Shown here: piece by piece, positions 14,160-20,425 of the stretch | How the letters are laid out: each line of letters begins with the position of its first letter | Numbering within the stretch: position 1 is the first letter of the stretch | Assembly (NCBI GenBank): GCA_023250175.1 | Contig: JAHFBD010000007.1 | Location: 1-20,425 of the forward strand | From: Candidatus Melainabacteria bacterium | GTDB lineage: Bacteria > Cyanobacteriota > Vampirovibrionia > 2-02-FULL-35-15 | Length of the DNA: 20,425 bases | Direction: 5' to 3' | Made by a program: the position numbers and the translations under genes | The notes under the pieces: generated by a model | What the model was told of the DNA's origin: nothing | Database searches by the model: none | What the model saw: the letters and a program-made list of their open reading frames with translations, nothing else

Positions 14160-14954
14160 TTAAAACTTGAATAAATACTCTAATCCTAGCCCAAGTCCAT
14201 TACGCTTATTTGTAGGTAAAAATCCATTATATCTATATTCAACAACAGCATAGACTTGATTTATTAATCTAATACCTAATTGAGTTTCTGTTACCGATGG
14301 ATGATGTCTTGTACGGTTATCAGAACCATATAAAAAATTTATATCTGCAAAACCCGATATATAAACCCTATCTTTAAAGTATCTTGGTAAAACCTGCATT
14401 TTATAAAATTGTTCTATTTGAGCATCATAACCTTTTGAATGATCAACTTGTAAAGGAAAGGGAGTAATTGCATATATAAGATTTAGTTTTTTTAAAATCT
14501 TTCCTATCCATGGCAAATCATTCACACGAATTCTTGGTCCAAATCTCATTTTATCCGTGAGGTTAGACCCACTGTTCCACTGAACATTAAGCTCAACTGG
14601 AATATTTTTGTACAAAGCCCATCGAATATTTTGTTCTGTATAATATTTGTTTAATGTAAAACTATCTGCTGAATTAAATGGACCTAATAAGTTTGTAAAT
14701 GAATAATAGTGCAGTCCATAAGGCAAGTTTATAAGAGTATTATTAGTAATAATATCAAAACTTCTTGTATCATAATAGCCATTTAGATCAAAATAACCAT
14801 GGATATTTTTAAAGAGCGGTTTTTTATCTGAGCTTACTTGAAGCTCATTCTGCAGAGGCTCAAGAGCAAAGCAAGAAGGAATTATAAAGAAAAAATAGAT
14901 AATAACCGTATAAATAAAATACCAAGCTTTAAATTTCAAATTATTTTTCTCCAT
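14160..14954 (-). CDS. Outer-membrane beta-barrel protein, 264 aa
   Basis: The N-terminus MEKNNLKFKAWYFIYTVIIYFFFIIPSCFA is a signal peptide with probable cleavage after Ala30. The mature part has many alternating aromatic strands (for example GYFDLNGYYDTRSF, YISGFADINFLYG, VYAVVEYRYNGFLP) and ends GLGLGLEYLFKF. A terminal phenylalanine after an alternating strand is the typical BAM insertion signal, so the cell should have an outer membrane. About 234 mature residues would suit an 8-10 strand barrel. Substrate or role unknown. No SD precedes the ATG. The gene is divergent from the 125-residue gene. Confidence 0.72.
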   Translation of the reverse strand: MEKNNLKFKAWYFIYTVIIYFFFIIPSCFALEPLQNELQVSSDKKPLFKNIHGYFDLNGYYDTRSFDIITNNTLINLPYGLHYYSFTNLLGPFNSADSFTLNKYYTEQNIRWALYKNIPVELNVQWNSGSNLTDKMRFGPRIRVNDLPWIGKILKKLNLIYAITPFPLQVDHSKGYDAQIEQFYKMQVLPRYFKDRVYISGFADINFLYGSDNRTRHHPSVTETQLGIRLINQVYAVVEYRYNGFLPTNKRNGLGLGLEYLFKF

Positions 14955-15067
14955 TAATAATTATTTAATTTTTACATTAGAAAGATTTAATCTCATAATC
15001 TTGATTGTTAAGGGCTTAATTTGGCTTAATATTTATAGAGATTGTTTTAAAAATTAAGGAGTATATT

Positions 15068-15445
15068 ATGTCAGGAGCACCTATTCCACCATATAAGCCA
15101 CAAGTATTTAGCTCATCGTATGGACCCAAATTACCACCCAATCAAAAACAACAATATGTAGACGAAGAAGGAAGAAAAATTGCAGCACCAAGAAAAGAGC
15201 CACAAGAGGTAACTTCCCCACCACCATTACAATGTGGTGCTAAAACTCGTTTTAAACCAATTACATATTTAGATGAGTTTTTACAAGAAGGACATGCCGT
15301 CGACATTTATGTCTACAATAAAAATCAAATAATACCAGCGACAGAATACGTAAAAGCTAGCAAACAATATTTTCCTGAAGGGGATGTAAGAATTTTAGTA
15401 TCCGATGCAAAAGTTCAAACTGGTGATATAGTAAATGAAAGATAA
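15068..15445 (+). CDS. Hypothetical protein with proline-rich N-terminus, 125 aa
   Basis: ATG at 15068 with AAGGAG 6 nt upstream. Residues 1-55 are proline-rich and likely disordered (SGAPIPPYKPQ, KLPPNQKQQ, VTSPPPLQ). Residues about 60-120 form a compact mixed domain containing DEFLQEGHAVDIYVYNKNQIIPATEYVK and DVRILVSDAKVQTGD. No signal peptide or membrane segment. Its stop lies within an inverted repeat (GTGATAT 15423-15429 / ATATCAC 15454-15460). No family recognised. Confidence 0.72.
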   Translation: MSGAPIPPYKPQVFSSSYGPKLPPNQKQQYVDEEGRKIAAPRKEPQEVTSPPPLQCGAKTRFKPITYLDEFLQEGHAVDIYVYNKNQIIPATEYVKASKQYFPEGDVRILVSDAKVQTGDIVNER

Positions 15446-15470
15446 GTAATCCGATATCACTTTTAAGACA

Positions 15471-15491
15471 GCCACCAACTTGTTTGGTGGC
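15471..15491 (+). promoter_or_regulatory. Perfect hairpin next to a start codon
   Basis: GCCACCAA, loop CTTGT, TTGGTGGC: an 8-bp perfect GC-rich stem ending 10 bases before ATG 15502. There is no T-run after it on the plus strand, so it is a poor terminator for the preceding gene. The right arm contains GGTGG, the only SD-like sequence before the next start, so the hairpin could hold it closed. Confidence 0.42.
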
Positions 15492-15501
15492 ATATAAAAA
15501 A

Positions 15502-15819
15502 ATGAAAATCACTGAGCAAAACGAAATATGCATTAGCGCTATAGTTAATCGTTTTAAAGGTAAGCCTGATATCGTTGTTGAAAACCTTGCTGACTTAAGT
15601 AGCTGGGAATTATTAGGAAACTCACCGGGTCCAGATTCAAAATATCTTTCCACCAATGATTTAGAGTTATTAGCAAAAATTTATAGTACTGTTGTAAGTC
15701 CGCTTTATAAACCACATAAAAACCAGGTGCTTAGTCTTTTAGAGGATGTTATTGGGCAGAACTTAGATATCCGTGAAGTCCGAAATATTTTAGACCAGAT
15801 TGATAACAGTATTGATTGA
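15502..15819 (+). CDS. Hypothetical protein, 105 aa
   Basis: I choose ATG at 15502 (MKITEQNEICISAIV...), since the upstream TTG/GTG starts (15484-15489) lie inside the right arm of a stable hairpin. The product is soluble and acidic-helical, with a conserved-looking centre (DIVVENLADLSSWELLGNSPGPDSKYLS) followed by helical segments ending VRNILDQIDNSID. No family recognised. It ends TGA 37 bases before cutA on the same strand and may be co-transcribed with it. Confidence 0.68.
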   Translation: MKITEQNEICISAIVNRFKGKPDIVVENLADLSSWELLGNSPGPDSKYLSTNDLELLAKIYSTVVSPLYKPHKNQVLSLLEDVIGQNLDIREVRNILDQIDNSID

Positions 15820-15856
15820 GATAATTCATGTTATTATTTTTAAATGTGAGGCAAAA

Positions 15857-16201
15857 ATGGTAGATAGTGATAAAGATCCAATAGTTATTTTAATGACGAC
15901 AAAAGATGTTTCTGAAGCTGAAAAAATAGCTGGTGAATTAGTTAAGGATGGTTTAGCAGCGTGTGTCAATATCATAAATAAAGTTCGTTCTGTTTATAGA
16001 TGGCAAGGAGAGATTTGTCGAGATACAGAAGCTCTTTGTATTATAAAAACAGTAAAAGGTAATTTTGAGTTATTAAAAGACAAAATTAAATCACTCCATA
16101 GTTATACAGTACCTGAAGTTATTGGACTGCCTATAGAGATTGGTTCAGAGAAATATTTAAAGTGGTTAGTAAAAGAAACAAAAATACTTGCTAAAACATA
16201 G
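15857..16201 (+). CDS. cutA: CutA1 divalent-cation tolerance protein
   Basis: A 114-residue small trimeric protein of the CutA1 family, associated with divalent metal (copper) tolerance in some bacteria, though its molecular role is unsettled. Start ATG 15857 is preceded by GTGAGG 5 nt upstream; the frame is open 19 codons earlier but gives a non-family hydrophobic extension. Family marks are VILMTTKDVSEAEKIA at the N-terminus, GLAACVNIINKVRSVYRWQGEI (residues 32-53) and HSYTVPEVIGLPI (81-93), corresponding to the usual HPYxxPE motif with Ser for Pro. Length is normal. Confidence 0.95.
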   Translation: MVDSDKDPIVILMTTKDVSEAEKIAGELVKDGLAACVNIINKVRSVYRWQGEICRDTEALCIIKTVKGNFELLKDKIKSLHSYTVPEVIGLPIEIGSEKYLKWLVKETKILAKT

Positions 16202-16290
16202 TTTGCTATTACACATCGTTATTTATTTTGAATAACATAACAAAAAACATCTTTTATAAAATTGATTTAAAAAAAATGAAACTAGTGCTT

Positions 16291-16296
16291 TATAAT
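16291..16296 (+). promoter_or_regulatory. -10 hexamer upstream of the GH15 gene
   Basis: Perfect TATAAT 57 bases before ATG 16354. No acceptable -35 hexamer at 16-18 bp, so the promoter is only partly supported. Confidence 0.38.
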
Positions 16297-16353
16297 ATAA
16301 GCCTTGGTTACATAAATTAAAACCCTTTAAGGGAAGCTAAAGCAAAGGTGCTT

Positions 16354-17997
16354 ATGGTTGCCCCGATAATACCTGTCGGAAAAAAAATACAACGTACTCT
16401 ATCTACTCCTAGCAGAATAGAGACTGCTGAGCACCCTACTCGATCAACATTTAGACATCTGCTTTATACAACTCCTACTTATAAATCTTTCCACCATCTA
16501 CTCCAAAAAAGTGCACAAACTGAGTTTCAGCATTTTATAAAGAATCATCCTTTTCAATCATTAATATTAAAACCACTAGGTAGTCATTTTGCACAGAATG
16601 AGCTGAATAGAATTATTGATTCCATTAGTTTTGAGTTAAGTTTATACCCTACTGGAACCATCCCTGCATCTACAAATCCAAACAGCAGTTATTCACGCTT
16701 TGCATGGACCAGAGACATGGCAAATAAAGCCTTTGCAATGATTGAAGCCGATTGTATCGATGAAGCAGCAAAAGTATTATATTCACTTGGTAGATTTAAT
16801 AATGAGAGTTCTCAAAGAAGTCAGCTCGTCTCCTTTCATCTTGCTAAACACCAAAGTGAGCCCAGAGAAAGATATAGATTAGATACAAATAGTCATCCTC
16901 ATATTAGAGCAGCTATAAATCACGAAGGTTTAATGGTTAGGTCAGAGCAGGGCTGGGGACATAATCAGCTTGATGCTTTAGGAGCCTGGCTTTTTGTAAC
17001 CTTTTATCTTGCAAATTCGCTTGCCGATACAAACAATCCAAAGCATAATCCACAATTCTTAAATGAGTTAGATACATGGTTAACAAGAAGCGTAAACAAT
17101 GAAAACAGCATTGATTCAATATTTTCTGTAGCACTAAAAACATTAAACAGAATCGAGTGTTGGAATAATTTCGACGTAGGACCATGGGAAGATATTTATG
17201 CATACAAGAGAGCTTCGAGTATTGGAATATGTCTTAGTGCAGCTAAAGAAGCAAAAAAGTATTTTACTGAGAATGGATATAACTCAATCAATATTTATGA
17301 CCAACACTCTTTTAAGCTTGAATTAGACAATTTAATAAAAAATTGTACAAAAGCTTTAGAAGAGCGTATTCCACATGACGGAAGAGAAGCTATTGAGTGT
17401 AACGGCTTTCCATCAGATGCAGCATTAACATTTCTCTTATATCCCTATAATCCTGGTTTAAGCGAAGCACAAGAACAAGCGATACTAACAACACTCTATG
17501 AAAACCGCCTAGGAACCGTTGGATTCACACGAAGAGAACGTGACGACTATGTAGGAATGGATTATCCTTATAACTTAAAGTCAAAAGGAATTTTTTCAGA
17601 ATTATCACACCATGGACATAAAGCAGCAGAGTGGACTCTTTTTGATCCATTATTAGCTACTTTTTACTATAAAAAGTTTAATGACAAATACTATAGCTCT
17701 GGAATTATTGATGAAGATATTTTATCTTTAGCTGAGTTACATTTAAGACGAGTATTAGCACAAGTCACAAAAGAAGAAGATAGTTACATAAAACGATATG
17801 AATCATCAAATGGAATCAAAGAGGAAAAGATTACAGTCGCTCCACTTGTACTACCAGAGGCTTATTGGTTTGATTCAAGACAAAACAAATGGAGACCAAA
17901 TGAAAACTCTCCTTTGTTGTGGTCAGAAGCAAATTTTATTCTTATGATGAAAGAGGCTTCAATAGCTACAAATACGTGGGGAAAACTAGCCCGCTAA
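16354..17997 (+). CDS. GH15-type glycosidase (glucoamylase / phosphorylase-kinase-alpha-like fold)
   Basis: A 547-residue (alpha/alpha)6-barrel protein. ATG 16354 is preferred over GTG 16348 because AAAGG lies 5 nt before it. Landmarks are FAWTRDMANKAFAMI (117-131), the WGHNQLDALGAWL segment (201-213), CWNNFDVGPWEDIYAYKRASSIG (269-291) with the probable general acid Glu279, GMDYPYNL, and LLWSEANFILMM near the C-terminus with Glu525 as probable base. Both acidic residues are present, so inverting hydrolysis of alpha-glucan ends is likely. The first 70 residues are a basic, family-atypical extension, not a clear signal peptide. It is probably cytoplasmic glucan turnover. It overlaps the convergent HEAT gene by 12 bases. 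Confidence 0.85.
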   Translation: MVAPIIPVGKKIQRTLSTPSRIETAEHPTRSTFRHLLYTTPTYKSFHHLLQKSAQTEFQHFIKNHPFQSLILKPLGSHFAQNELNRIIDSISFELSLYPTGTIPASTNPNSSYSRFAWTRDMANKAFAMIEADCIDEAAKVLYSLGRFNNESSQRSQLVSFHLAKHQSEPRERYRLDTNSHPHIRAAINHEGLMVRSEQGWGHNQLDALGAWLFVTFYLANSLADTNNPKHNPQFLNELDTWLTRSVNNENSIDSIFSVALKTLNRIECWNNFDVGPWEDIYAYKRASSIGICLSAAKEAKKYFTENGYNSINIYDQHSFKLELDNLIKNCTKALEERIPHDGREAIECNGFPSDAALTFLLYPYNPGLSEAQEQAILTTLYENRLGTVGFTRRERDDYVGMDYPYNLKSKGIFSELSHHGHKAAEWTLFDPLLATFYYKKFNDKYYSSGIIDEDILSLAELHLRRVLAQVTKEEDSYIKRYESSNGIKEEKITVAPLVLPEAYWFDSRQNKWRPNENSPLLWSEANFILMMKEASIATNTWGKLAR

Positions 17998-18588
17998 TTT
18001 AAATCTTGTAAGTATTGTATTCTTTGCTTTTTGTGCTTCATTATATATAGGATCAGTGCGCTGAACTTTTTCTAGAACTTCAAGAGCAGCTTTGCCACCA
18101 ATAACACCTAGACCAAACGCTGCTAATTTTCTAACTTCAGGATCATCACTATCTACAATTACACGATATATAAATGTAAGATTTGCGCTTATATCATTTC
18201 TTTCAATAAGTTCATTTATTGCCCATTTCCGTGCAACTGGATCGTAAACTTCATCACTAATAAAGCCATGAAGATCCATATTAGTTCTACTAGCAATTAA
18301 TGCTTGAATACTAAAAGCTGTTTGATCTTTTATACTATTATTTACTTTTACATCTCTATAAATCTCACTTAAAGCATTTACTAACTCAGATTCACTGTAA
18401 TACATTAATGAGTCTTGAATAAAAGAATCTCTTCTTTCTTTTTGTTCAATACCAGCACATGTAACTATTTCATTAAGTTCATCCAACAATTCTTTCGGGT
18501 AGAGGGTTTGCTTAAAATTTGGTTTTTCTTTACTACTAGCTGTAGTAGACCAATTAAAAAATCCAAAAAGTTTTCTTATATTGAGCAT
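17986..18588 (-). CDS. HEAT-repeat-like protein, 200 aa
   Basis: ATG at 18588 with no SD but a strong promoter directly upstream. Residues 1-30 are basic (MLNIRKLFGFFNWSTTASSKEK), then helical repeats follow. Residues about 90-190 read as two or three HEAT-type helix pairs (YDPVARKWAINELIERND and DDPEVRKLAAFGLGVIGGKAALEVLEKV). These are usually protein-binding scaffolds. No enzyme motif. Adjacent to, and downstream of, a second HEAT protein on the same strand, so a common task is likely. The 3' end overlaps the GH15 gene by 12 bases, tail to tail. Confidence 0.78.
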   Translation of the reverse strand: MLNIRKLFGFFNWSTTASSKEKPNFKQTLYPKELLDELNEIVTCAGIEQKERRDSFIQDSLMYYSESELVNALSEIYRDVKVNNSIKDQTAFSIQALIASRTNMDLHGFISDEVYDPVARKWAINELIERNDISANLTFIYRVIVDSDDPEVRKLAAFGLGVIGGKAALEVLEKVQRTDPIYNEAQKAKNTILTRFKLAG

Positions 18589-18602
18589 GTAAAAGTTGTA
18601 AT

Positions 18603-18631
18603 ATTATACTTTAATGTGGTTTTTACTTCAA
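18603..18631 (-). promoter_or_regulatory. Promoter with near-leaderless spacing
   Basis: On the minus strand TTGAAG (18626-18631), a 17-bp spacer and TATAAT (18603-18608). The predicted start is about 8 nt before the ATG at 18588, too close for an SD. The -35 box overlaps the last codons of the upstream HEAT gene. Confidence 0.68.
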
Positions 18632-19561
18632 TTTTTTAATTAAATCATTTATTAGCTTGCTAATGTCATCATCTTTTTCATTTTCTTCTAGCTCTTTCAA
18701 GACTGTCTTTATTGATTTGTGTCCGATTTTTGTATCTTTATCTGCTAATTCACCAATTGCATGAAATAACTTGGTTTTTACTTCTTTATTTTCATTAGGG
18801 TTTTGTAATAACTCAAAAAACAGTTTTAATGTACTGGTTTCTTTTAGTTGAACTAATGCATCGATAGCTTCCAGCCTAACCTTTTGTGCTTCATCTTCTT
18901 TTATATCTTTTAAGCATTTAGTTAATAGCTTAATAACATCTTTCTTTTTTTCTACATGCTCATCACCACTAGACGCCAGATTTTCACGTAATGGTTTTAT
19001 CAGTTTAGCTAAGCTTTGTGCATCTATTACCTCACTAAGCACATTTACTGCAGCTTCTCTTACCTGCTTAGAGTCATCATTTAAACATTCTATTAATGCA
19101 TCTTTAGCCTCTTTTTTATTTGGTAATGTAGAAATATCTTTTATGATTTTTACCCTGTGATCAGCTTTAAAATTTTTGTTTCTAAGATCTTCAATCAAGT
19201 TTTGTATAGAAGTATTTGGGTTTGGAAGAGGTTCTGTATTTTTTTTATTGCCAGATACATTATAAATTGCTCGGGATAAATAATATCCTACTCCTGTAGT
19301 AGCTAAACCAACCAAAGCTAAGAATCCACTAAAAGCCCCTCCATTACTGTTTTTTCCTTGAAGAAATGCTAATAATCCACCAACTGCACTAGCTATAAAA
19401 CCACCAAGCGTAAGATAAGAGACTTCTTGAACTACATTTGGCTTTTCTCTTTCTCTCCAATTCACTACATCTTGTACAGTAGGTTCTCGGCCATTAACTC
19501 TTGAAAATCCAATTGGTAATTTATATGTAGGCACTGGGTCAGTAAGCTTTAATGTTTGCAT
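18623..19561 (-). CDS. Membrane-anchored HEAT-repeat protein, 312 aa
   Basis: ATG at 19561; only a weak AGAAAG lies upstream. A polar N-terminus of about 45 residues is followed by two hydrophobic segments (about 47-67, YLTLGGFIASAVGGLLAFL, and 75-97, AFSGFLALVGLATTGVGYYL), so a helical hairpin in the membrane is likely, with both ends on one side. Residues about 120-312 are charged helical repeats in HEAT style (DDSKQVREAAVNVLSEV; AQKVRLEAIDALVQLKE; NKEVKTKLFHAIGELAD). It is probably a scaffold tethered to the inner membrane. It lies 34 bases before the second HEAT gene on the same strand. Confidence 0.8.
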   Translation of the reverse strand: MQTLKLTDPVPTYKLPIGFSRVNGREPTVQDVVNWREREKPNVVQEVSYLTLGGFIASAVGGLLAFLQGKNSNGGAFSGFLALVGLATTGVGYYLSRAIYNVSGNKKNTEPLPNPNTSIQNLIEDLRNKNFKADHRVKIIKDISTLPNKKEAKDALIECLNDDSKQVREAAVNVLSEVIDAQSLAKLIKPLRENLASSGDEHVEKKKDVIKLLTKCLKDIKEDEAQKVRLEAIDALVQLKETSTLKLFFELLQNPNENKEVKTKLFHAIGELADKDTKIGHKSIKTVLKELEENEKDDDISKLINDLIKKLK

Positions 19562-19818
19562 ATTTGTTTTTAACTTTCTAAATAATTTTCTAAAAAATAT
19601 TGTTGACTTATGTATTTCGATTTTAAGATATAGAGGTTAAGAAATTTAGGTTAAGTAAGTGGTTTAATTTTTGTTTTAGCTTTGTTTTAGCTTTTTTTAA
19701 TGTTTACAATCAATAAAATTGTGGAAGAGCATAATTACAAAGATTATAGACTACTTATAGATGTTAGAAATATAAAACTTATTCTAGGTTAAGAGATTAA
19801 AGAAAAGGGAGAAAAGAA
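19562..19818. other. Divergent intergenic region with short repeats
   Basis: A 257-bp gap between the divergent HEAT gene and the repetitive helical protein gene. It contains TTGACT at 19603-19608 with only a weak partner 17 bp on (AGATAT), three copies of AGGTTAAG (19634, 19648 and 19786) and an 11-bp tandem duplication TTGTTTTAGCT around 19671-19692. No gene or RNA recognised; the AGGTTAAG copies are candidate regulator sites. Confidence 0.35.
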
Positions 19819-20394
19819 ATGAGTACGAAACAAGAAACTGGATTTTTAATTCAAGCAGGTGAAACACTACAAACAGCTATTGTTGGTGTACTAGATGGAA
19901 GCAGCACAATTTTTAGGTCTGTATTAGGCACCTTTAAAGACTCTACTGTTTTTGCAATTAGATCAACTAAAGAAGTTTCCAATGAGCTAGGGGGAGTAGT
20001 TACAGATTCAATAAAAAAAACAATTGATGAAACAAAAAATATATCCATTGAAGGAACTAGAGTAGGGTTTGGTTTTATAAATGAGGTAGGTAAGAATTTA
20101 AAATCTAGTACTCTTAACACAATTGAAGGAACGCAAGAAGTAAGTGTAAAAGCAGCAAATACATTAGGCAAGACACTGGTTGATTTAAGTCAATGCACTT
20201 ATGATACAAGTGCAAGAATTGGCAATATAGCCAAAAGCGCTGCAATTAATACTATTCGCGGTACCAGCGAAATAGGAGAAGAGCTATTTGGAAAGATAAA
20301 ATCCAGTGTTGGTGGTGTAATTAATATTGAGAAATTTAAATTAGGAAAGAAAAAAGTAGTAAATGCTCCGACAATTGATGTAGAAAACAATTAA
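19819..20394 (+). CDS. Repetitive amphipathic helical protein, 191 aa
   Basis: ATG at 19819 after AAAGGGAGAAAAGAA. The sequence is low in aromatic residues and rich in Thr, Ser, Gly, Lys and Ile. It contains a recurring block: KDSTVFAIRSTKEV (40-53), KSSTLNTIEGTQEV (95-108) and KSAAINTIRGTSEI (139-152). The spacings of 55 and 44 residues are both multiples of 11. An 11-residue periodicity is typical of long amphipathic helices that lie on membrane or lipid surfaces (apolipoprotein-, LEA- or phasin-like). One cysteine, no signal peptide, basic C-terminus with FKLGKKKVV. No family assigned. A mobile-element end begins three bases after the stop. Confidence 0.75.
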   Translation: MSTKQETGFLIQAGETLQTAIVGVLDGSSTIFRSVLGTFKDSTVFAIRSTKEVSNELGGVVTDSIKKTIDETKNISIEGTRVGFGFINEVGKNLKSSTLNTIEGTQEVSVKAANTLGKTLVDLSQCTYDTSARIGNIAKSAAINTIRGTSEIGEELFGKIKSSVGGVINIEKFKLGKKKVVNAPTIDVENN

Positions 20395-20397
20395 ATT

Positions 20398-20425
20398 ATT
20401 TCTACCTACCGCCGGTTTTTTCGCG
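20398..20425 (+). mobile_element. MITE-like element, copy D (fragment at window edge)
   Basis: TTTCTACCTACCGC matches the left terminus of copies A and C, then diverges somewhat (CGGTTTTTTCGCG) and runs off the window. It starts three bases after the stop codon of the repetitive helical protein. Only 28 bases are visible, so completeness and target duplication cannot be judged. Confidence 0.55.

Noticed and set aside
16218..16236. GTTATT...AATAAC hairpin after cutA as a terminator
   Set aside because: Short all-AT stem with no following T-run; not convincing.
19851..20171. 106-codon minus-strand frame inside the repetitive helical protein
   Set aside because: Antisense shadow; the plus-strand gene has an SD and an internal repeat pattern expected of real protein.
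1..20425. CRISPR array, tRNA or rRNA gene, prophage or toxin-antitoxin cassette
   Set aside because: I looked for regularly spaced repeats, cloverleaf-like sequence, phage structural genes and paired small genes and found none that could be supported.

Overview
This window is AT-rich, gene-dense bacterial chromosome with short intergenic gaps and all three standard stop codons in use. I see no rRNA, tRNA, CRISPR array or transposase gene. The cell is probably diderm: one gene encodes a signal-peptide beta-barrel protein ending in phenylalanine, and several other proteins carry signal peptides or membrane anchors. The PurB and the alkaline-phosphatase-superfamily protein look, from memory, most like cyanobacterial ones. 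A non-photosynthetic cyanobacterial relative (Melainabacteria/Vampirovibrionia type) is therefore a reasonable but unproven guess.

Layout. Bases 1-1088 hold almost no convincing genes: one doubtful ORF, a 43-residue membrane/secreted mini-protein, a GC-richer stretch with short repeats, and the first copy of a small mobile element. Bases 1089-7471 carry a hypothetical protein convergent with an aldehyde dehydrogenase, then purB, an alkaline-phosphatase-superfamily phosphodiesterase and two hypothetical proteins. Bases 7468-10692 run on the minus strand: an HtrA-like membrane-anchored serine protease, a degenerate glycogen-synthase-like protein and a ferritin-like protein. Bases 10700-12114 are mostly non-coding but contain a complete miniature transcription unit for a 15-residue peptide, a 53-residue ORF and a small secreted cysteine protein. 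Bases 12115-15445 encode exported or unknown proteins, including a cohesin-like secreted protein and the beta-barrel. Bases 15484-18000 carry a hypothetical gene, cutA and a GH15-type glycosidase. The window ends with two HEAT-repeat proteins and a repetitive helical protein.

The strongest unusual signals are as follows. (1) A non-autonomous mobile element (MITE-like, 103-123 bp) is present in three full copies plus a fragment at the window edge. It has imperfect terminal inverted repeats, and two copies have perfect 8-bp target duplications. (2) The unit at 11044-11220 has an extended -10 promoter, tandem mini-hairpins, a strong Shine-Dalgarno (SD) that could be alternately masked, a 15-codon ORF and an intrinsic terminator. 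(3) A GT5 glycogen-synthase-like protein has lost most catalytic residues. (4) Some genes without an SD have a -10 hexamer exactly 8 nt before the start codon, which predicts leaderless mRNAs.

Functional links are modest. The GH15 enzyme and the GlgA-like protein both point to storage alpha-glucan, but they are not in one operon. Ferritin-like protein, CutA and the HtrA-like protease point to metal and envelope stress handling. Most other genes are accessory and unrecognised.
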